A stretch of 64,000 bases of DNA from Melampsora larici-populina 98AG31. Lineage: Eukaryota > Basidiomycota > Pucciniomycetes > Pucciniales > Melampsoraceae. The notes beneath the pieces are model-generated. The model was not told where the DNA came from. It did no database searches and worked only from the letters and a program-made list of their open reading frames with translations. The DNA lies in contig NW_006768839.1 in the NCBI RefSeq assembly GCF_000204055.1, positions 336,818 through 400,817 on the forward strand, read 5' to 3'. Every line of letters begins with the position of its first letter. The stretch's first letter is position 1. A program made the translations under genes and the position numbers. Positions 59,035 to 64,000 of this stretch are shown in pieces.

Positions 59035-61195
59035 TTATTGAGGAGCTTCTAATGTGGAAAGCATTTGAAAGTTAGTAAGTACAATGATTCCAAAGTCGAG
59101 ACAAAGAAGAAACTGACGATTCAATCTCGCATCACAAGCTTGGGCTGCAGCAAGTAGCCGAGCAGCTATGTTGCAATCAACACCGTGCTCAATCAAAGTC
59201 GCCTCGGTCATATTGACCGAGGGGATGAGATCCATCCAACACTCCACACCAGCTTTGGCCAAGTTCAACCGGGTATTGACATCTTCAGGCGGTACACCAA
59301 CGAGGTATACAAAATTTTTGAGGGCAGCCTCATGCGATGCGATGACGTCCAGGCCTTCGGTCGTGTCCGATGTATCTTCATCGTCATCCATGGGGGCATC
59401 AAACCATATGGAGTCCCCTGTGGATTGACCTGTAGCTGATCAAGATCAACAAGAAATGTTAATGATATTCAAGAGCTTAGATTAGAAATAGCCAAATAAA
59501 TGAAATAATAATGTAAAAATTTTGTACCATATTGAGGCCTGCTGCCTTTCTTGGGACTCGAGAAGCGAGGTGGACTCACTGCCGGCCAATTCTTGTAGTC
59601 GCTCAGGTGGAAGCTAGGCAGTGGGGACGATGAGGCCAAGTTGGAGGCCGGGAGTGTTTTGAATGGGTGGAGTCTCTTGTTTGACAGGAGGAGTAGGTAG
59701 ACGGAGAGGAGCAAAAATTGGCTTAGGCTTCTCGTCAGGAGAAGATGAACATAAATTGATGATTGAATTATCAAAAGCTTTTGAGGTGCTCGCTTTGGGT
59801 TTGATGTCAGAGTTCCGACTTTGAAGACCACGGGTAGATTGAATCGAACGGGCAGCTGAGCGGCGAGCAGACCTGTTGAGGCCACGCTGAAGAACTCGGT
59901 CATTAACATCCATGTCTTTATGAAATACTCAAGACTTGACCATCTCATTTTTGTATTCAGCGGTATTGGGAGGCATGTGCATGGTTGCCATTCCTGCCGC
60001 CTAGAAACCCATACTGGAATCAATAGAAGTTCTGCAATTTGTTCAGATCAAGAAGGGTTATCACTTACTTTGGCCTTTGCCCAAATAAACGCGGCTCGAA
60101 GGGTGAATCAATAATGAAAGTGCGGATCCCATGGAGCCACAAGAATGGCTCCATCACCTCCAGCACTCCCCTCCTCCGCATGCTTGTGATAAATCTTGGC
60201 ACAAGACTCATGCAAAGAAGCGAGTTTTTCGGAGGCCTGTGACAGACAAGTTGAGATAGATTGATCTCATCAGGATGATATAGAATCGAAGGAATATATA
60301 GGACAGAAAGAGCAAAAAAAACACTGCTTACCTCTAGGCGGGCATGAGCCACCACCGCGTCTTCATTTCCAGGACCTGTGGCTGAAGGGATGAGCTTCTT
60401 GGCCGCACTTACCTAATGGTATTTGGTAAACAAATGAGCTAACAAGATCAATGGAAATGGATCACGTTAAGAAGAATTGAAACACGTACTTGAGCTAGTT
60501 TTTTAGCCTTGGCGGATTCATTTTCGGTTTCAATCAAGCTGGTTCCCTTTTTTTTCTTAGAGGCCTCAAGTAGATCAGCATATTCTTGCCACGTCGCATG
60601 GCCACGTAAAACCACTTTTGAACGCCCAACAGTACCTTTCCAAGTTACAGACGGAGCCAAATTGCCCAATAGGATGATGTTACTCATACCTGGTGCATAA
60701 GCCTCGCAAATGCCACCGCAAAGCCGTTTGAACTCGTTCAATGATAATCCATATGAACAAGCTTTGAGCTCTATCACTTTGCCATCATTGAAAAGTTTTG
60801 AATCGAGAAGTTGCAACTTGCTAGTGGCACTACTGGCTGACTTGCGGGTAGCGATCTTAGTTGGAGGAGCAGCTACTAGTACAAGATCGACTTCGGTTTG
60901 AGTGTGGATTTTGAAAATCACCGCAATGGCGGACTCGTGCTTCTTGTCGAATGCGGCGCGGTTATTGGATCCCGCGGCGTATACTGGCTGAGAAACTAAG
61001 CGGGCCGGGGTGTCATCACCTGATTTGATGTCTACCATTGGCTTAAACACTGATCAAATGAATCAATGACAATACATATGATCATACTTGAAGAAATCGT
61101 CGCTTACACTTATTATCAGCAGCAGCGCCTCCTAGAGCAGACTTGACTGAAACTAGGGAGCCGTTAGAAACTTGTGAACCTTGAGATTGAGACAT
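59035..61195 (-). pseudogene. Unknown passenger gene of the mariner-type element
   Basis: Exons (minus): 61108-61195 (start MSQSQGSQVSNGSLVSVKSA), 60490-61049, 60332-60412, 60069-60236, then from 60000 downward, and a last exon ending at 59035. The first four total 897 nt, in frame. Exon 2 encodes a compact alpha/beta-looking domain (VIELKACSYGLSLNEFKRLC, VTWKGTVGRSKVVLRGHATW). Exon 5 is basic then Pro-rich. The last exon has LKNFVYLVGVPPEDVNTRLN and VNMTEATLIEHGVDCNIAAR, resembling a SAM-like helical fold (inference). TGA codons in TTGA context lie at 60108-60110 and 59929-59931, and a TAG at 59614-59616. No family is recognised. The gene lies fully between the inverted repeats, opposite the transposase. 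Confidence 0.6.
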
Positions 61196-61914
61196 TCCTA
61201 AAGTAAATAAATCATAAAAGTGGAAGAAGATGAGCGGAGACTAATAGGAGATCAAGCATATGCAAAAGAAAAAAACTGACTGATGGATATGGAAAAATAA
61301 GACAAGTCAGGGCTGCAAGAATCAAAACAAAAAGCAGACGATATCAACAGGGGCATGTAACGGAAAGGAATATAAGAATAGGAGCAACCAACTATGACTG
61401 GAATGAGGATTCTGAAGGGTATGTGGGTTGGAAGCGGGTGGAAAATAAAGACTTTGAATAAATCAAATCGACAGCAGAAAGTGGCTTGAGGGATTGTTGG
61501 AAGGTGGGTTGATAGCAAGGCATTTATAGGCAGGCGTAGAGCCTATGTGGCCGCTAAGAGGATGAAGTTCCAGTGGTGAAGCCTTGATCCAAAATGATTC
61601 CGGGTCGCCAAGATTAATTTAAAATTTGAATCAATGATGGATAAACAAATTGCGTTGCTAGCTTGCTTGGAAAGAAATGTTTTTTGGTTGATTTGATATG
61701 TTTTCTATAACTTGTCGTTGGTATAAACGTCTTGAAGCAAGAATTCAAAGTTTCAAAAGAATCGAAAGTTGTGCTTGATTCGAAAGCAGGTTTTGAATTG
61801 AAAGAATCAAAATAAATGCTTGTTCAAGATTAGCAGCTGGTGCACCGTAAAATAACTGAATGGAATGAAGGTTGAGTTGTTCTGAGAGAATCGAAAGACG
61901 TGTTGCAATAATTT

Positions 61915-62240
61915 GAGGTCTTGAATTGCTTAAATCGATCGAAGGAATTCTTTCAATCAAAGGAAGAGTGATTGAAAGATGTGTTTGTTTAATTAAACTT
62001 GAGGTCTTGAATTGCTTGTTTCGAAAGAAATATTTCAATCAAAGGAAAAGTCATGAAAGAAGTGTTCGATTGTAATTAAACTTGAGGTCTTGAATTGCTT
62101 TTGTCGAAAGAAGTCTTTCAATCAAAGGAAAAGTTATCCCAAGAAGTTTTGTAATTAAAGTAGAGGTCTTGAAGGGCGAGATTAGCGGCTGGAGTTCTGT
62201 TATATTGAATGAATTTAGGGTTAATATGATTGTTCTGATG
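61915..62240. repeat. 79-85 bp degenerate tandem repeat
   Basis: GAGGTCTTGAA begins at 61915, 62000, 62084 and 62163. The first three units share TTTCAATCAAAGGAA and a following AATTAAACTT-type stretch. It lies between the passenger gene and the right inverted repeat of the mariner-type element. Confidence 0.8.
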
Positions 62241-62569
62241 GAATCAGAAGAACTGTTGCGATTAAAGTTGAGTGCTTGAACGGTGAGATTACCAGCTTAA
62301 TCTCCATAAGACTACTGAAAGAGCACTAACATTGAGTTGGTCTACTGGAATCGAAAGAAGAGTCGTGATTACATAGAATGGAGGTATTCAATGAGAACTT
62401 CAAATGGAGGATTGCTGGGTGATTTGTGGAAAATTATGTAAATAGGATTTGGTTGGGGCAGGCTGCAGAACCAAGCAAGGGCACGACGGACACCGGTGAT
62501 CTCGGTCCAGAAAGGTTGAGGGTACCTTGGTCCTCTTCTACGGTCGACATGCTGACATGATCTAGAACC

Positions 62570-62708
62570 TGCCTGTCATGGGTTGGGAGAGAGAAAGTAT
62601 GACACAACTTGACGGGTCTCTCACGGTCAAACGGGTTTTGTCCGGCCTTGAGTTTAATCTCGGTGCAACACAAAGTTGCAATTTTGCCAATAATTTTTTA
62701 AGCAGCTG
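62570..62708 (-). repeat. Right terminal inverted repeat of the mariner-type element
   Basis: Counterpart of 55919-56040, ending GCAGCTG and followed by TA at 62709-62710. Confidence 0.9.
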
Positions 62709-62710
62709 TA

Positions 62711-62904
62711 CCTGATGATATAGATGTATGTGAATTACTTGGTTTGGATGATGGTTGATGATGCGAGTAGATGGATGTTGAGATTTGTTGATGATGGAAG
62801 TGGATGAATGATTTGGAACTGTTGAAGTTGGTGGTCAAGTTGAAAGTTGGAATTCGAACTGGGGGTTTGGGTGAACCAAATCTTTTCCAAACGGTTCTCA
62901 TCAT
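62711..62904 (-). pseudogene. Probable first exon of the short-exon gene
   Basis: From ATG at 62904 the frame reads MMRTVWKRFGSPKPPVRIPT and a Ser/His-rich stretch, up to SISS at the mariner insertion site. There the original sequence was CAG|GTAAGT. The coding text to the left of the transposon (minus strand 55.9 kb and below) would follow. That both parts belong to one gene is inference from the restored donor and shared strand. Confidence 0.4.
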
Positions 62905-63009
62905 GTTAGGTTAGTGGTTGGGTTCCATTACAGGACGCTTGTCCTAACTTACTCATTACACTTACATGTACTTTGTGATTTGTGTAGTGTCTGTCACATG
63001 TAATTACAT

Positions 63010-63083
63010 ACGACTCACCCGTGTGTCGAACCCACGTCCGTCGTGTCATCAAAAATCTAAACCTGCATCTTAACCACTCACTA
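63010..63083 (-). other. tRNA-like (possible SINE) segment
   Basis: On the minus strand TAGTGAGTGGTTAAG (63083-63069) resembles a pol III A box. GGGTTCGAC (63033-63025) about 36 nt downstream resembles a B box. No cloverleaf could be completed, so this is not a functional tRNA call. Confidence 0.3.
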
Positions 63084-63222
63084 CATGCAAAGTGCTGACC
63101 CCGCAGATGCGGGGTCGCGGTGACGCCGCACAAAACCCAAGGGGGGGGTCTTGCAAAAGCGGGGGGTCGATCCGGGGTCAGCGCAACCCCGCACCCGCGG
63201 CGTCACCACCTTGCATGTAGTG
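63079..63222. mobile_element. 144-bp GC-rich MITE-like element
   Basis: Perfect 12-bp inverted ends CACTACATGCAA (63079-63090) and TTGCATGTAGTG (63211-63222). Inner arms are also complementary (GTGACGCCGC with GCGGCGTCAC), giving a long hairpin. ACT occurs on both sides (63076-63078 and 63223-63225), a possible 3-bp duplication. Confidence 0.7.
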
Positions 63223-63304
63223 ACTAGACCATCAAGACTGATATTCAACATATATAGCTATACATATGTTGTCACCCTTGGTCATTGCCTTTTGGGTGTC
63301 TAGA

Positions 63305-63555
63305 GTCGCATTATTTGAACATATGTGACCCACCCTGCGACTACTACTGATAGAGAGGTTGCATTTTCTGTGTGGATGTGACTGGGGTTGTTTCACATTC
63401 ATACTTGCGGTCTTGGGCTGCTACTGCATGTGTTTGAGGCGTTGAAGGTCACATTTTTGGCCTTGATGCAACGTGTACATTGGGTAATGGTACCTGTAAT
63501 GACCTAGTTTGTTACATATGATGCGTGGGGGTCGCATTTATTGCGTTAATGCAAT
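63305..63555. repeat. Four more 25-nt palindromes of the intronic family
   Basis: Copies at 63305-63329, 63358-63382, 63448-63472 and 63531-63555 are again exactly 25 nt with GTYGCATT / ATGYGAC-type arms. The last has a terminal T in place of C. They lie 400-650 bp upstream of the ATG at 62904, so in a promoter or in earlier exons of the short-exon gene. Confidence 0.8.
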
Positions 63556-64000
63556 CTACATGGGTAGATCTCGTATGTTTTTGAGGGGTGTCGGGCGACG
63601 GGCAGCCAAAACATACAAAATCGCAAAAATACAGGGTATTTTTGTATGTTTTGTATGTCCCTGTCGCCCGTCGGGGGGAACCGGTAACTAGGTGTACATC
63701 ATCCAGATTACTTCAAGGTAGTAGACATCCATGTATAATTAGCTGGTTGACTTCTTTGGCAGCTCGACAATCTGTTTATGTGTGTTTTAGCTTTTGTGTT
63801 TGTGTCTGGGTTCTTAAACAGAGGGTGTAGGGTTGTCATTATCTCATATCACTCATTGGAGCTGCGGTGTCAATGTAGAGGGTATGCTTTTCAATTACGC
63901 AGTTGGTCAAAGTTGTATTTCTTTTCAAACCTTTTTTTTGTAACTGTTTCAGCATTTTCTAATTTACATCCTACTATCCGTTAGGATGATGTGTGAATGG
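63556..64000 (+). other. Window edge, no supported gene
   Basis: Short frames only. An inverted repeat with GTGTCGGGCGACGGG (63588) and CCCTGTCGCCCGTCGGGG (63658) flanks a duplicated ACATACAAAA / TTTTGTATGT motif, another MITE-like hairpin of about 90 bp. Confidence 0.4.

Larger units (their letters stand above)
55919..62708 (+). mobile_element. 6.8-kb Tc1/mariner-type element with a passenger gene
   Basis: The left end CAGCTGCTAAAAAAATTATT (55919) and right end, read on minus from 62708, CAGCTGCTTAAAAAATTATT, form inverted repeats of ~120-140 bp. Shared blocks include GCAACTTTGTGTTGCACCGA and GTGAGAGACCCGTCAAG. TA dinucleotides flank both ends (55917-55918 and 62709-62710). It holds a DD34E transposase (+) and an oppositely oriented multi-exon gene (-). 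Tc1/mariner elements normally have one gene and 1-3 kb, so the size and second gene are unusual. Joining the flanks through one TA yields ATCATCAG|GTAAGTCAATC on minus, a perfect splice donor. Confidence 0.88.

Noticed and set aside
31183..60110. TGA reassigned to arginine
   Set aside because: The genes also carry TAA and TAG stops, and several intact genes use TGA or TAA normally. TCG-biased mutation explains the pattern without recoding.
53999..63555. CRISPR-like array for the 25-nt repeats
   Set aside because: Spacing is irregular, repeats are diverged and lie in introns of a eukaryotic gene, and no cas genes exist.

Overview
The window reads as a transposon-dense stretch of a basidiomycete genome, most likely a rust fungus (Pucciniales). 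The grounds are many short introns (about 45-80 nt), KDZ and Plavaka-like transposases, alpha-kinases, and a Tet-like 2OG-Fe(II) oxygenase, which are expanded families in rusts. No ordinary housekeeping gene is complete here. The species cannot be fixed from the sequence. All exon models are hand-derived from frame continuity and splice motifs.

Layout. 1-5.5 kb: a degenerate Gly/Gln/Pro-rich gene leading into a long Gag-like reading frame with no pol. 5.7-10 kb: a minisatellite and a decayed KDZ transposase (minus). 10-18 kb: sparse sequence, two unrecognised minus-strand genes, a hAT-type repeat fragment and a small secreted-protein candidate (18.0 kb). 18.5-49.7 kb: a nest of insertions. 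A Plavaka-like transposase gene (minus) is split at its C2H2 zinc-finger exon by element A (22513-49458; 6-bp target duplication CCTTCA). Element A carries an integrase-like DDE transposase (plus) converging on an alpha-kinase gene (minus). Its kinase gene is cut twice. One cut is a 3.8-kb Helitron-like element (25551-29315) holding an AIP3/Bud6-like gene fragment. The other is element B (29606-47794; 18,189 bp; target duplication GGTCCA).

Element B is the main discovery. It is a very large DNA transposon with related inverted termini and, at its left, a transposase homologous to that of A. It also carries an SNF2 ATPase, a hairpin-rich array, an unknown 900-codon gene, an apparently intact Tet-like dioxygenase, and an alpha-kinase at the right end, again facing inward. 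The integrase/alpha-kinase pairing in two independently inserted elements suggests the kinase is a core transposon component. The Tet, SNF2 and unknown genes look like cargo of the larger version.

49.7-53.8 kb: a hAT transposon. 53.9-62.9 kb: a gene of many tiny phase-0 exons whose introns repeatedly contain a 25-nt imperfect palindrome. It is interrupted exactly at a GT splice donor by a 6,790-bp Tc1/mariner element (55919-62708, TA duplication) that carries a second, unrecognised gene. 62.9-64 kb: a possible tRNA-like fragment, a 144-bp MITE, and four more of the 25-nt palindromes.

Almost every gene is damaged by in-frame stops. Of 17 premature TGA codons counted by eye, 13 are TTGA, as expected from TCGA to TTGA transitions. 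This matches the TCG-biased RIP-like mutation known for Pucciniomycotina.
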